This document shows, in pieces, positions 1 to 7,223 of a DNA stretch of 8,202 bases. Source of the stretch: Rhodospirillales bacterium (GTDB lineage Bacteria > Pseudomonadota > Alphaproteobacteria > Rhodospirillales > Casp-alpha2); contig JANRAT010000234.1 in assembly GCA_030727885.1 (NCBI GenBank), positions 1 through 8,202 on the forward strand. The letters run 5' to 3'. Under the pieces are notes generated by a model. That model was not told the origin of the DNA and ran no database searches. It worked only from the letters and a program-made list of their open reading frames with translations. The number at the start of each line of letters is the position of its first letter. Position 1 is the stretch's first letter. The translations under genes and the position numbers were made by a program.

Positions 1-886
1 TGTCGGCAAGACCGGCGGCAACAACATTCTTTGCCAGATACCGGCCGGCATAGGCTGCTGAACGGTCAACCTTGGTCGGATCCTTGCCGGAGAAAGCGCC
101 GCCGCCATGCGGCGCGGCCCCACCATAGGTGTCGACAATGATTTTGCGACCGGTCAGACCGGCATCGCCATCGGGTCCGCCGATCACGAAACGACCGGTC
201 GGGTTGACGTAGAATTCAGCTTCCGGGCACATCCAGCCTTCCGGCAGCACATTTTCGACGATCGGACGGACCATTTCACGGACGTCATCCTGGGAAAGGC
301 CTTCGTCATGCTGGGTCGAAACCACGACCGAGGTCGCGCGAACCGGTTTACCGTTCTCGTACTGCAGCGTAACCTGGCTTTTGGAATCCGGACCGAAACC
401 CGAGAATTCGCCTGATTTCCGTTTCGTTGCCATGTCCTTGAGGATGTTATGCGAGAAATACAACGGGGCCGGCATCAGACTATCCGTCTCGTTACAGGCG
501 TAACCAAACATGATGCCCTGATCGCCGGCACCTTCGTCCTTGTTGCCGAGCGCATCAACGCCTTGTGCAATGTCTACTGACTGCGCATGGACATGCACCT
601 GAACTTCGGAATTTGCCCAGTGGAAATTGTCCTGATCGTAACCGATATCCTTGATCGCCAGGCGTGCCAGCTCCTCGATTCGCGCCTTGCTGACCTCACC
701 GGCACACCGGGTTTCACCGGCGATGACGACCAGATTGGTCGTAACAAGGGTTTCAACACCGCACCGTGACGCATTATCGACGGCCAGATAGGCGTCGACG
801 ATTTCGTCGGAAATCCGATCACAAATCTTGTCAGGGTGTCCTTCGGACACGGATTCACTGGTAAAAAGGTAATTTAATCTGCTCAA
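1..886 (-). CDS. metK: S-adenosylmethionine synthetase, 3' end outside window
   Basis: Makes S-adenosylmethionine from methionine and ATP in the cytosol; the product feeds all methylation and radical-SAM enzymes, including the MiaB encoded in this window. About 295 residues are visible of a family length near 390; the C-terminal quarter lies beyond the left edge. Visible signatures are GHPDK (residues 16-20), [11 protein letters not shown] (from 119) and GGGAFSGKD (261-269), all in family order and spacing. The start is a TTG at 886-884 (TTG AGC AGA), preceded by a strong Shine-Dalgarno GGGAGG at 899-894 with 7 nt spacing; translation from it gives [20 protein letters not shown], the expected N-terminus, and no better start lies upstream. 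The gene follows a phrR-type regulator after a 198-nt leader that carries a SAM-II-like aptamer, so feedback control by its own product is likely. The gene identity is secure; the regulation is inferred. Confidence 0.97.
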   Translation of the reverse strand, partial: MSRLNYLFTSESVSEGHPDKICDRISDEIVDAYLAVDNASRCGVETLVTTNLVVIAGETRCAGEVSKARIEELARLAIKDIGYDQDNFHWANSEVQVHVHAQSVDIAQGVDALGNKDEGAGDQGIMFGYACNETDSLMPAPLYFSHNILKDMATKRKSGEFSGFGPDSKSQVTLQYENGKPVRATSVVVSTQHDEGLSQDDVREMVRPIVENVLPEGWMCPEAEFYVNPTGRFVIGGPDGDAGLTGRKIIVDTYGGAAPHGGGAFSGKDPTKVDRSAAYAGRYLAKNVVAAGLAD

Positions 887-893
887 GTCGATG

Positions 894-899
894 CCTCCC
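894..899 (-). promoter_or_regulatory. Ribosome binding site of metK, deciding a TTG start
   Basis: GGGAGG on the minus strand lies 7 nt before TTG 886. It decides the non-ATG start, since no ATG or GTG stands at a suitable distance. A predicted hairpin ends 5 nt upstream (905), so access to this site may be under control. Confidence 0.75.
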
Positions 900-904
900 G
901 AGTG

Positions 905-926
905 CAAAGTGAAAACAATAACTTTG
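905..926 (-). promoter_or_regulatory. Hairpin just upstream of the metK ribosome binding site
   Basis: On the minus strand CAAAGT (926-921) and ACTTTG (910-905) can form a 6-bp perfect stem with a 10-nt U-rich loop, ending 5 nt before the Shine-Dalgarno. Its 5' arm shares bases with the 8-nt segment (930-923) that can pair back into the SAM-II-like aptamer, so the two pairings exclude each other. I infer an expression platform acting on translation. No U tract follows the stem, so it does not look like an intrinsic terminator. Confidence 0.4.
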
Positions 927-1001
927 GACCAGGGGCTGCGGAACGGATCGCGCTACTAGCCCACTTAGCTCCTTGTTTTACGTGGCGGCAAGCGGTCCAA
1001 A
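923..1001 (-). promoter_or_regulatory. Anti-aptamer inverted repeat in the metK leader
   Basis: TTTGGACC (1001-994) and GGTCCAAA (930-923) are perfect 8-bp complements separated by 63 nt. The first copy lies inside the SAM-II-like aptamer and includes both strands (UUU and CC) that the pseudoknot needs. Pairing of the two copies would therefore dismantle the aptamer, the usual logic of a riboswitch switching strand. An 8-bp match alone could arise by chance in 200 nt; its exact placement on the aptamer strand makes it more telling. Confidence 0.5.
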
Positions 1002-1012
1002 TCCATCCACAG
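961..1012 (-). promoter_or_regulatory. SAM-II-like (metA-type) riboswitch aptamer in the metK leader
   Basis: Read on the minus strand, the conserved blocks of the alphaproteobacterial SAM-II riboswitch appear in order: GTGG (1010-1007, P1 5' arm), GATTTG (1003-998), ACCGCTTGC (996-988), GCCACGT (986-980, with CCAC as the P1 3' arm), AAAACAA (979-973), GCTAA (969-965) and GG (962-961). The pseudoknot pairs of the class are available: UUU (1001-999) with the A run (979-976), UUGC (991-988) with GCUAA, and CC (995-994) with GG. Length, about 50 nt, fits the class. Two departures: after GCTAA the usual A-rich run is replaced by GT, and P1 has two extra bases (AT) on its 5' side. SAM-II binds S-adenosylmethionine and lowers expression of methionine/SAM genes; placement before metK fits. 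I matched it from memory of the consensus, without a covariance search. Confidence 0.72.
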
Positions 1013-1033
1013 CATCACAAAATATGCGAGGGT

Positions 1034-1062
1034 CTTTTGGCAATTTCCGATCTATGCGTCAA
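1034..1062 (-). promoter_or_regulatory. Weak candidate promoter for metK
   Basis: TTGACG (1062-1057, preceded by C as in the alphaproteobacterial CTTGAC pattern) is a good -35 element. The hexamer 17 nt downstream, CAAAAG (1039-1034), is a poor -10. Transcription would start near 1027, leaving the whole SAM-II-like aptamer inside the leader, which is why I mention it. Read-through from phrR is the alternative. Confidence 0.28.
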
Positions 1063-1084
1063 GACAATCTATACTAATAGCCCT

Positions 1085-1591
1085 TTAGCTTTGCGTCTGA
1101 TCGTCATCCGGCAGATTGGCCATTGAGCGCAACAGGTCAAAAAGACGGCGCCGCACTTTCGGATCCTGAATTCGATAATAGGCGCGAACCAGCTCGAGCG
1201 TCTCCTGACGCGACATCGGATCTTGTTCAAGAGCCGACTGTTCATGGTCGGACATGCCCTTGGTTGCACCTTTTGGGGCGTTTTTCTGGACTTCGGCAGG
1301 CATATCCTGAAAAAAGAATGAAACCGGCACATCAAGGATTTGGCTGAACTGATAGAGACGGCTTGAACCGATTCGGTTGGCACCGCGTTCATATTTCTGA
1401 ATTTGCTGAAACGTCAGTCCGACGGCATCACCAAGCTTTTCCTGGGACATATTTAGCATGGTCCGCCGCAATCGCACCCGCGAGCCCACGTGTATGTCAA
1501 CCGGATGCGGGGTGCCGATCGGCAAATCCCGCTGACGACGACCACGCCCGATACCAGCAGGGCTCATATATATTTTTGGGGATTTCTCCAT
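1085..1591 (-). CDS. phrR: XRE-family transcriptional regulator, PhrR/PraR type
   Basis: A 168-residue DNA-binding regulator. The helix-turn-helix spans about residues 34-92, with MSQEKLGDAVGLTFQQIQKY (48-67) covering the two core helices and YERG closing the recognition helix; the helical tail (ETLELVRAYYR, from 130) is typical of the family. In Sinorhizobium, phrR is a pH-responsive regulator gene beside actA (= lnt), and PraR of Rhizobium and Azorhizobium controls surface and quorum-related genes; the same lnt neighbour here supports orthology. The start is uncertain: ATG 1591 has no good Shine-Dalgarno, and ATG 1567 (residue 9) is an alternative; most relatives begin shortly before the VDIHVGSR stretch (31-38), so the first 20-30 residues may be untranslated or lineage-specific. 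An 83-nt AT-rich gap separates it from lnt, so it may have its own promoter. Targets in this organism cannot be told from the sequence. Confidence 0.88.
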   Translation of the reverse strand: MEKSPKIYMSPAGIGRGRRQRDLPIGTPHPVDIHVGSRVRLRRTMLNMSQEKLGDAVGLTFQQIQKYERGANRIGSSRLYQFSQILDVPVSFFFQDMPAEVQKNAPKGATKGMSDHEQSALEQDPMSRQETLELVRAYYRIQDPKVRRRLFDLLRSMANLPDDDQTQS

Positions 1592-1608
1592 GCCATATTA
1601 TCCAGAAG

Positions 1609-1631
1609 ATGTGTTATTGAAAATTGCACAT
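1609..1631. promoter_or_regulatory. Candidate operator dyad upstream of phrR
   Basis: The 23-bp stretch reads ATGTG - 13 nt - CACAT, a perfect 5-bp dyad around an AT-rich core, ending 17 bp before the phrR start. A -10-like GATAAT sits just downstream on the minus strand (1602-1597), so the dyad would cover the -35 region, where an autorepressor would bind. XRE regulators bind dyads as dimers and often repress themselves. Five-base arms occur by chance, so this is only a candidate. Confidence 0.3.
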
Positions 1632-1674
1632 AAAAATATTGTCTCTAAACATCATATGCCCGCAAAGGATGAAT

Positions 1675-3252
1675 TCAAAGCCTTGCTCTCGCAATTTTTT
1701 TTGCACGTGCGCGAACAATCAAACCACCAAGTAAAATCACAAGGGCGAAGAGAAAACTCGCCGATTGGCCGTAGGCTGCGAAAAAAGTCGGCTTGATCGG
1801 GATCGGCAAAAGCGCATCAAGAATCCCCTGCTGGTCCAGTTCAAGACGGTTTCGGATCCGCCCGTACGCATCGACCACAGCGCTGATCCCTGTGTTGGCG
1901 ACACGGACCACCGGCAGGCCTTCTTCAATCGCCCTCAGTTGCACTTGTACCAGATGCTGCCTGGGTCCGGTCGAAGGGCCAAACCAGGCATCATTGGTAA
2001 TATTCAAGATCCATGACGGCCGGTCCGTTGAATCAACGACATGGCCGGAGAAAATGACTTCATAACAGATGATCGCCGCAAACGGCGGCAAGCCGTCAAT
2101 ATGCAGCGTTGCCGGACCGGGGCCGGCGGTAAAATCACCCCGTCCTGCCGTCAGTTTTTCAAAAGGCATATAGTCCCTGAACGGTACGTATTCACCAAAC
2201 GGCACCAGATGAAACTTGTCAAAAACCGCGGCAACCTTTCCGTTATCATTGATGGCAAACAGGCTGTTGTAGGCTTTCCCCGCCGCATCACGGCGCGGTG
2301 CGCCAAAGAACAGGGCTCCCTTTGGTGGTACGGCAGCGGCAAGAGCAGCCGGTATGGTCGAGTCCGGCTCAATCATATAAGGCACGTTTGTCTCGGCCCA
2401 AAAAACGTGCGTCGGCGCCCCGAGCGGCCCGGCTGTGCGTTTGCTCATGGCCATCTGCTTGAGCACGTGTTCCTGGCGCAGTTTCGGATGCCATTTCAAA
2501 GCTTGCGGGATATCCGGCTGAACGAGCCGCAGAACGATATCGTTGTGCGTCAGCAGCGATGCGCCATCAATCCGAGAATTTCCGCCCAGCCACATCAGCG
2601 GCAAGATCAGGCAGATGGCCAGTACTTTGACGGAAGCCCAAAGGCGCTCCAGACGCCCGCTTTCCCAGATGAGCAGCGGCGACACAAACACCAAAGCCGT
2701 TAGGAAGCTCAAGCCGAGAGAACCGATCCAGGCAACAGACTGCATCATGACCGGTGAAAAGCCCCAGACCGATGACAGCGGATTCCAGGGAAATCCGGTG
2801 ACGACCCAGCTGCGGAACCATTCACCCAGTGCCCAGCACCCGGCAAATGCCGGAATCAGGACCGCGCAACAGGGTCCAGCGCGCTTTCGGATATGAAAGA
2901 ACAACACCATCGACAGGGCCGTGTACAAAGCCATGCCGCAGGAGATACCGATCACGGCAACCGGCATCAATGCCGCGTATCGATCCGCATCGACCAGAAA
3001 CGCATAGCCGATCCAGTACAGACCGCCGGCAAACCAGCCCAGCCCGAACAGCCAGCCTTCTAGGGCCGCCTGATACCATTTATTCGCCGTCACGATGAGA
3101 ATGGCGAGGCCGGTAAAGCTCAGCCACAGGACCGGGATGATATAAAATGGCGGCAGGGCCGCAACGGCCAGAACCCCCAAAACAACAGCCAGAAGGCATC
3201 GGTAGAGCCGGCGGCTCAGAATCGCAGTGATAATACCGCCATAAGCGGTCAT
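1675..3252 (-). CDS. lnt: Apolipoprotein N-acyltransferase
   Basis: Inner-membrane enzyme that transfers an acyl chain from phospholipid to the N-terminal cysteine of diacylated lipoproteins, the last step of lipoprotein maturation before sorting by Lol. It has 525 residues, the usual length. The N-terminal half (to about 222) has several hydrophobic segments; the nitrilase-like periplasmic domain covers about 238-480; one membrane helix (about 497-513) anchors the C-terminus. The catalytic triad is present: E287 in FWAETNVPY, K346 in FDKFHLVPFGEYVP, and C396 in IICYEVIF; the supporting E354 and E398 are also there. ATG 3252 overlaps the corC stop as ATGA, which implies translational coupling. 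The gene ends in a basic tail (RARAKKIARARL) read from an A8 run. In Sinorhizobium the homologue actA is needed for acid tolerance. Identity is secure. Confidence 0.97.
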   Translation of the reverse strand: MTAYGGIITAILSRRLYRCLLAVVLGVLAVAALPPFYIIPVLWLSFTGLAILIVTANKWYQAALEGWLFGLGWFAGGLYWIGYAFLVDADRYAALMPVAVIGISCGMALYTALSMVLFFHIRKRAGPCCAVLIPAFAGCWALGEWFRSWVVTGFPWNPLSSVWGFSPVMMQSVAWIGSLGLSFLTALVFVSPLLIWESGRLERLWASVKVLAICLILPLMWLGGNSRIDGASLLTHNDIVLRLVQPDIPQALKWHPKLRQEHVLKQMAMSKRTAGPLGAPTHVFWAETNVPYMIEPDSTIPAALAAAVPPKGALFFGAPRRDAAGKAYNSLFAINDNGKVAAVFDKFHLVPFGEYVPFRDYMPFEKLTAGRGDFTAGPGPATLHIDGLPPFAAIICYEVIFSGHVVDSTDRPSWILNITNDAWFGPSTGPRQHLVQVQLRAIEEGLPVVRVANTGISAVVDAYGRIRNRLELDQQGILDALLPIPIKPTFFAAYGQSASFLFALVILLGGLIVRARAKKIARARL

Positions 3253-4208
3253 GCGGTCCCCGTTGCGGCAACCCGTTCGACGGCCGATTTCAAGCGGACC
3301 CTGACACGATGAATTCGACGTGGATCAGCATCCAGAATTTCAAACTCCGTGCCATCAGGATGAGAGATGATTTCGCCGCGGATCGGCACTCGTCCTGCGA
3401 TTGAGAAGACCAGACCACCCAGTGTATCGATGTCTTCATGATCCTCGTTCGTCAACCGCACGCCAAGCCGTTCTTCAAACGGCTGCAATTCCATTCTGGC
3501 GTCGGCAATCCATGAGCCGTCAGGACGATGCTCCATTTTAGGCTCATCGTTGAGATCATGCTCATCGTCGATTTCGCCGACGATTTCCTCAACCAGATCC
3601 TCAATGGTCACGAGACCGTCGACCCCGCCGAACTCGTCCACGACAAGCGCCATATGGCAGCGTTTAACACGCATCTCCAACAGCAATTCGAGGACCCGCA
3701 TTGATGGCGCAACAAACAGCAGCTTGCGCTGAATTTCAGCCAGTTTGAAGGTCGCGTCCTTGCCACGCCAGCCGACCACATCCTTGATATGCACCATGCC
3801 CTGGGCATCATCGAGGGTTTCAATATAAATCGGCAATCTGGAATGGCCCTCACGCGTGGCCACTTCGATCACATCGCTCAGACTTGCCGAAATCGGTATG
3901 GCAACAATATCGGCACGCGGCACCATGACGTCATAAATCGTCAGACTTCTGAGTTCCAGGATGTTCGCGACCAGCAGACGTTCGTCCGGATCAAGCGGCA
4001 TTTCGGATTCTTCACGCTCGTCAATCAGCTCATCCAGGGTATCGCGGGCAGATCCATTGCTGCCCGAAATGCGCTTGAGATTTCGCACCCAAGTCCGCAT
4101 GCGGTCTGAAAAATTGCCGCTTTTCGTACTCTCAGCAGTCGTATCGACCGACGGGTCTGGCCCGTTGCTGCTACTCGGAGGTTCCTCTTTCGAGGGTAAG
4201 TCGCTCAT
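3249..4208 (-). CDS. corC: CBS-pair protein with CorC_HlyC domain, YbeX/CorC type
   Basis: A soluble 319-residue protein. After a polar, low-complexity N-terminus (about 1-35) it has a CBS pair (about 90-145 and 155-213), the second including VVDEFGGVDGLVTIEDLVEE (189-208), then the CorC_HlyC domain (about 229-306) with DTLGGLVF. No DUF21 membrane domain precedes the CBS pair, so this is the short YbeX/CorC form and not a full CNNM-type transporter. CBS pairs bind adenine nucleotides. CorC was first linked to magnesium/cobalt efflux, but in E. coli ybeX lies in the ybeZ-ybeY-ybeX-lnt group and its loss disturbs ribosome metabolism; the same neighbours here favour that role. The ATG at 4208 lies 12 nt after the ybeY stop, with a purine-rich GGAAACAGAAG between, and the stop overlaps the lnt ATG. 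The older label hemolysin C is misleading. Confidence 0.93.
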   Translation of the reverse strand: MSDLPSKEEPPSSSNGPDPSVDTTAESTKSGNFSDRMRTWVRNLKRISGSNGSARDTLDELIDEREESEMPLDPDERLLVANILELRSLTIYDVMVPRADIVAIPISASLSDVIEVATREGHSRLPIYIETLDDAQGMVHIKDVVGWRGKDATFKLAEIQRKLLFVAPSMRVLELLLEMRVKRCHMALVVDEFGGVDGLVTIEDLVEEIVGEIDDEHDLNDEPKMEHRPDGSWIADARMELQPFEERLGVRLTNEDHEDIDTLGGLVFSIAGRVPIRGEIISHPDGTEFEILDADPRRIHRVRVRLKSAVERVAATGTA

Positions 4209-4220
4209 CTTCTGTTTCCG

Positions 4221-4760
4221 TCAATCCTGTATTGTGTGGTCGCTGTCGGTATAGGGATTATCGATCCCCAGTTTCTCGAGAATACTGATTTCCAGCGCTT
4301 CCATACACTCAGCGTCATCATTTGTCTCGTGATCATATCCGGCGAGATGCAACATACCATGGACCAGCAGATGACAAAAATGATCGTCCAATGAACTATT
4401 TTCCGCTTCCCGGACAAGCGTTTCCAGGGCCAGAGAAATATCTCCTAGCGGCATCGGCAGGTCGGTCGGAAAGCCCGGAGTCGCCATTTCATCCGATGGA
4501 AACGACAGCACATTCGTCGACGATTCCCGCCCACGATAGCTACGGTTCAAGGTTTCCTGCTCGGTATCGTCCGTCAGCACGACAGACACTTCGTAGGCGC
4601 GGGGCGGCAGATCCAAACCGGTCATTGCTGCGTTAAGGGCCTGCCTGCAAAGACCGTCCGGATCAGCCAGCGCCTTCAGCCACCCGTCTTCCCTGATATC
4701 GATATCGACCGAAAGCGGCGTTTCTGCGGCATTCAACGTGAGGACTGTCTCAGGTTTCAT
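4221..4760 (-). CDS. ybeY: Endoribonuclease YbeY (rRNA maturation factor)
   Basis: Single-strand RNA endonuclease that takes part in 16S rRNA 3'-end maturation and ribosome quality control. The zinc site HGMLHLAGYDH is complete (H134, H138, H144, counted from ATG 4760), and the conserved block LNRSYRGRESSTNVLSFP lies around 71-88 with its arginines. I place the start at ATG 4760 (MKPETVLT), overlapping the phoH stop by 11 nt; this gives 179 residues, near the family norm. The frame is open upstream to 4931, and ATG 4784 (8 residues earlier) is possible, but everything further up is inside phoH and not family-like. No strong Shine-Dalgarno is seen (only GAAGAAA), so coupling to phoH translation is likely. 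Where most relatives have D after YRG, this one has E in YRGRE, a mild change. Partner PhoH/YbeZ is encoded just upstream. Confidence 0.95.
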   Translation of the reverse strand: MKPETVLTLNAAETPLSVDIDIREDGWLKALADPDGLCRQALNAAMTGLDLPPRAYEVSVVLTDDTEQETLNRSYRGRESSTNVLSFPSDEMATPGFPTDLPMPLGDISLALETLVREAENSSLDDHFCHLLVHGMLHLAGYDHETNDDAECMEALEISILEKLGIDNPYTDSDHTIQD

Positions 4761-5793
4761 TTTCTTCTGCGGCGTTCTTTTCATTCTTGTATTGGGCGCC
4801 GGCGCCACGCATTTTTTCAAGGCTGTTATAGGCATGAACAATGCGACCGACCAGTGCATGGCGCACAACGTCAGTTTCCTGGAAACGCAGGAACCGTATA
4901 CCTTCAACGTCCGCCAGCGCTTCACGTGCATCGCGCAGGCCGGAGCGCGTACCCCTCGGCAAATCGACCTGGCTGAGATCGCCGGTGATCACCATTCTGG
5001 AATTCTCGCCAAGCCGGGTCAGAAACATTTTCATCTGCACGGCCGTCGTATTTTGCGCTTCATCCAGAATGACAAACGCGTTTGCCAGCGTGCGGCCACG
5101 CATGAAAGCCAATGGTGCAACTTCGATTTCACCGCTTTCCAGTCTTTTCTGTACCTGTTGTCCGGGCATCATGTCGTTCAAGGCATCATACAACGGGCGC
5201 AGATAAGGATCGACTTTCTCACGCATGTCACCCGGCAGAAAGCCCAGCTGTTCGCCGGCTTCAACGGCCGGTCGAGACAGGATAATCCGCTCGACATCAC
5301 CGCGCACCAGACGCTCGACGGCCTTGGCAACCGCCAGATAGGTCTTGCCGGTACCGGCAGGCCCTTCGGCAAAGACAAGCTCTGATTCATCGATTGCCCT
5401 GAGATAGTCGGCCTGCGTCGGGGTTCTTGCGGTGACCACCCGGTTACGGATACTGACGCCACTGTCAGAGCCCGGCAGCGACCGCTCGGGTTCGGCAGAA
5501 AAGCGGAGCATCGCCTCGACTTCCGGCTGGTCGATGTCCTGGCCCTTTTCCAGCCGCTGATATAGCGCCTCCAGAATACCGATGGCTCTGGCGACCTGCT
5601 CGGCATCGCCGCCGATCGTGACCTCGTTGCCGCGCGCGTGGATATTGACCTTGAGGCTGTTTTCGATTTGCGTCAGGTGGCTGTGGTGCGAGCCGAACAA
5701 GGCAATCGCCAGGGCGTTTTTCTGGAAGGTTTTTTTACGCGTAGTTGCCTCTGCCCCTTTGGAGCGTGTGGCGGAACGACTGGTCCGGCTCAA
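4750..5793 (-). CDS. phoH: PhoH-family ATPase (YbeZ type)
   Basis: Cytosolic P-loop ATPase of 347 residues that works with YbeY in RNA metabolism; the family is often described as a putative RNA helicase. Walker A is GPAGTGKT (144-151), Walker B VILDEAQN (241-248), followed by [10 protein letters not shown] (270-279) as the sensor-like motif. The N-terminal part (about 25-100) contains the small nucleic-acid-binding-like region typical of PhoH-like proteins, with a short basic extension before it ([19 protein letters not shown]). The start is TTG 5793, sharing TTGA with the miaB stop, with an excellent Shine-Dalgarno AGGAGG 7 nt upstream inside the last miaB codons. This overlap, and the 11-nt overlap with ybeY downstream, mark a co-translated group. 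The early name refers to phosphate starvation in E. coli; no Pho box is seen here. Confidence 0.96.
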   Translation of the reverse strand: MSRTSRSATRSKGAEATTRKKTFQKNALAIALFGSHHSHLTQIENSLKVNIHARGNEVTIGGDAEQVARAIGILEALYQRLEKGQDIDQPEVEAMLRFSAEPERSLPGSDSGVSIRNRVVTARTPTQADYLRAIDESELVFAEGPAGTGKTYLAVAKAVERLVRGDVERIILSRPAVEAGEQLGFLPGDMREKVDPYLRPLYDALNDMMPGQQVQKRLESGEIEVAPLAFMRGRTLANAFVILDEAQNTTAVQMKMFLTRLGENSRMVITGDLSQVDLPRGTRSGLRDAREALADVEGIRFLRFQETDVVRHALVGRIVHAYNSLEKMRGAGAQYKNEKNAAEENET

Positions 5794-7157
5794 GCGACCG
5801 CCTCCTGATGCTGGCGCACGATACCTGAAAGACTGTTAGGCTTTGCTTGATCGATCATCACCGTGATCACTTCTCCGATGTGGGTTTCAGATAATTCCGC
5901 ATGTACCGACTGCATATACGGGCTTCTACCAATCAATTGGCCATCACGGCCCCCTTGTCTGTCAAACAGGACCTGCAGCTCATGACCGACCCAGCTCTGG
6001 TTAAAGGCCAGTTGCTGTCTGTTCACTTCTGCCTGTAATGCCTGCAACCGGTCTGATTTGACCTGATCGGGAACCTGTTCATCCATTTCCGCCGCCGGTG
6101 TCCCGGGGCGCTGGCTGTAGCTGAACGTGTAGGCTTGCGCGAAACCGATATCACGCACCAAAGCCATGGTCTGATTGAAGTCCGCGTCCGTCTCGCCCGG
6201 ACAACCAACGATAAAATCCGATGACAGCGCTAGCTGTGGCTGTGCAATGCGCAATCGTTCAACGATGTCTCTGAAATCGCCCGATGTGTGGCGGCGGTTC
6301 ATCGCCTTCAGAATCTTGTCAGATCCGGATTGGACCGGCAGATGCAGAAACGGCATCAATTGCGGCACATCACGATGTGCTGAAATCAGATCCTCATCGA
6401 CCTCGGCCGGATAAGAGGTCATGTAGCGAATGCGTTCCAGCCCCTCAATCTCTGCCAGTTCGCGGATCAGTCGCCCAAGCGACCATTCCCGGGCCCCTTG
6501 CCAAGCGCCATGGTAGGCATTGACGTTTTGCCCGAGCAGGGTCAGTTCCCGTGCTCCTTTCCCAACCAGCAGGCGGGCTTCACGAAGCACCGCATCCACC
6601 GGTCTTGAGAACTCGGCGCCGCGTGTATACGGCACCACGCAGAATGTGCAGAATTTATCGCAGCCTTCCTGTACGGTCAGGAACGCGCTTGCACCTTCAA
6701 CCTTGCCGGCATCAGGCAGCTGATCAAATTTATCGTCAGCCGGAAATTCGGTATCGATCACCTGTTTGCCGTGCTGTTCAAGCTCCCGGAGCATCAACGG
6801 CAGGCGATGATAGGTCTGCGGCCCGAATACCAGATCGACAAAGGGTGCGCGACGAAGAATTTCCTTGCCCTCAGCCTGGGCAACACACCCGGCGACAGCA
6901 ATCCGCATCGGCCGTGATGATTCTGCGCGGAGCGTCTTTTCCTGACGCAATCTTCCGAGTTCTGAATAAACCTTTTCAGCGGCTTTTTCACGGATATGGC
7001 AGGTATTCAGAATGACCAGATCGGCATCGGCCATTGTCTCCGACGCGGCATATCCCATAGGCGCCAGGACATCGGCCATGCGTGAAGCGTCATAGGCATT
7101 CATCTGGCAGCCGTATGATTTAATATGGACGGTCTTTTTCAGAGACACTCTCAGCAC
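5790..7157 (-). CDS. miaB: tRNA-2-methylthio-N6-dimethylallyladenosine synthase
   Basis: Radical-SAM methylthiotransferase that converts i6A37 to ms2i6A37 in tRNAs reading UNN codons, using two [4Fe-4S] clusters and SAM. It has 455 residues, the usual size. The N-terminal cluster ligands are C17 (SYGCQMN), C53 (NTCHIRE) and C91 (AGCVAQ); the radical-SAM motif is C166-C170-C173 in [17 protein letters not shown]; the C-terminal TRAM domain covers about the last 65 residues. VQSGS and RRHT of the core barrel are also present. The first possible start is GTG 7157; GTG 7148 (residue 4) is an alternative, and neither has a clear Shine-Dalgarno. A candidate promoter lies in the 120-nt gap to fur. 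The gene leads the miaB-phoH-ybeY-corC-lnt block and its stop overlaps the phoH TTG. All six cysteines are present, so it should be active. Confidence 0.97.
   Translation of the reverse strand: MLRVSLKKTVHIKSYGCQMNAYDASRMADVLAPMGYAASETMADADLVILNTCHIREKAAEKVYSELGRLRQEKTLRAESSRPMRIAVAGCVAQAEGKEILRRAPFVDLVFGPQTYHRLPLMLRELEQHGKQVIDTEFPADDKFDQLPDAGKVEGASAFLTVQEGCDKFCTFCVVPYTRGAEFSRPVDAVLREARLLVGKGARELTLLGQNVNAYHGAWQGAREWSLGRLIRELAEIEGLERIRYMTSYPAEVDEDLISAHRDVPQLMPFLHLPVQSGSDKILKAMNRRHTSGDFRDIVERLRIAQPQLALSSDFIVGCPGETDADFNQTMALVRDIGFAQAYTFSYSQRPGTPAAEMDEQVPDQVKSDRLQALQAEVNRQQLAFNQSWVGHELQVLFDRQGGRDGQLIGRSPYMQSVHAELSETHIGEVITVMIDQAKPNSLSGIVRQHQEAVA
5800..5806 (-). promoter_or_regulatory. Strong Shine-Dalgarno of phoH inside the miaB 3' end
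   Basis: CAGGAGG on the minus strand, encoding part of the last residues of MiaB (QEA), lies 7 nt before the phoH TTG start. Its strength explains the use of TTG and lets phoH be translated at high rate despite the overlap. No ATG is available nearby. Confidence 0.7.
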
Positions 7158-7172
7158 CCGCTTTGCATGACG

Positions 7173-7190
7173 AAAACGGTTCCGTAACCG
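7173..7190 (-). terminator. Weak hairpin plus U-run in the miaB leader
   Basis: On the minus strand CGGTT-ACGG-AACCG (7190-7177) forms a 5-bp stem with a 4-nt loop and is followed by TTTT. It lies between the candidate promoter and the miaB start, so it could be a weak terminator of fur transcripts or an attenuator. The stem is short and the U run only four, so function is doubtful. Confidence 0.25.
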
Positions 7191-7223
7191 GGAAGCGTTG
7201 CGCCAGTTTCATTCAGGGCGCGG

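Noticed and set aside
955..975. AAGGAG followed by GTG GGC TAG on the minus strand, looking like a ribosome site with a tiny reading frame.
   Set aside because: The frame has only two codons and the bases are explained by the 3' part of the riboswitch-like element.
1067..1078. CTATTAGTATAG on the minus strand as a -10 (TATAGA) or small palindrome before metK.
   Set aside because: No acceptable -35 lies 16-18 nt upstream, and the palindrome arms are only 4 bp.
1081..1096. CAAAGCTAAAGGGC at the end of phrR resembles the 3' strand of SAM-II (GCTAA, A, GG).
   Set aside because: No GATTT or CC...TTGC strand lies upstream within phrR, and the sequence is needed to encode the last codons and stop of phrR; coincidence.
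4761..4931. Upstream extension of the ybeY reading frame by 57 residues.
   Set aside because: It lies wholly inside phoH, has no family similarity, and the remaining 179 residues already have normal YbeY length.
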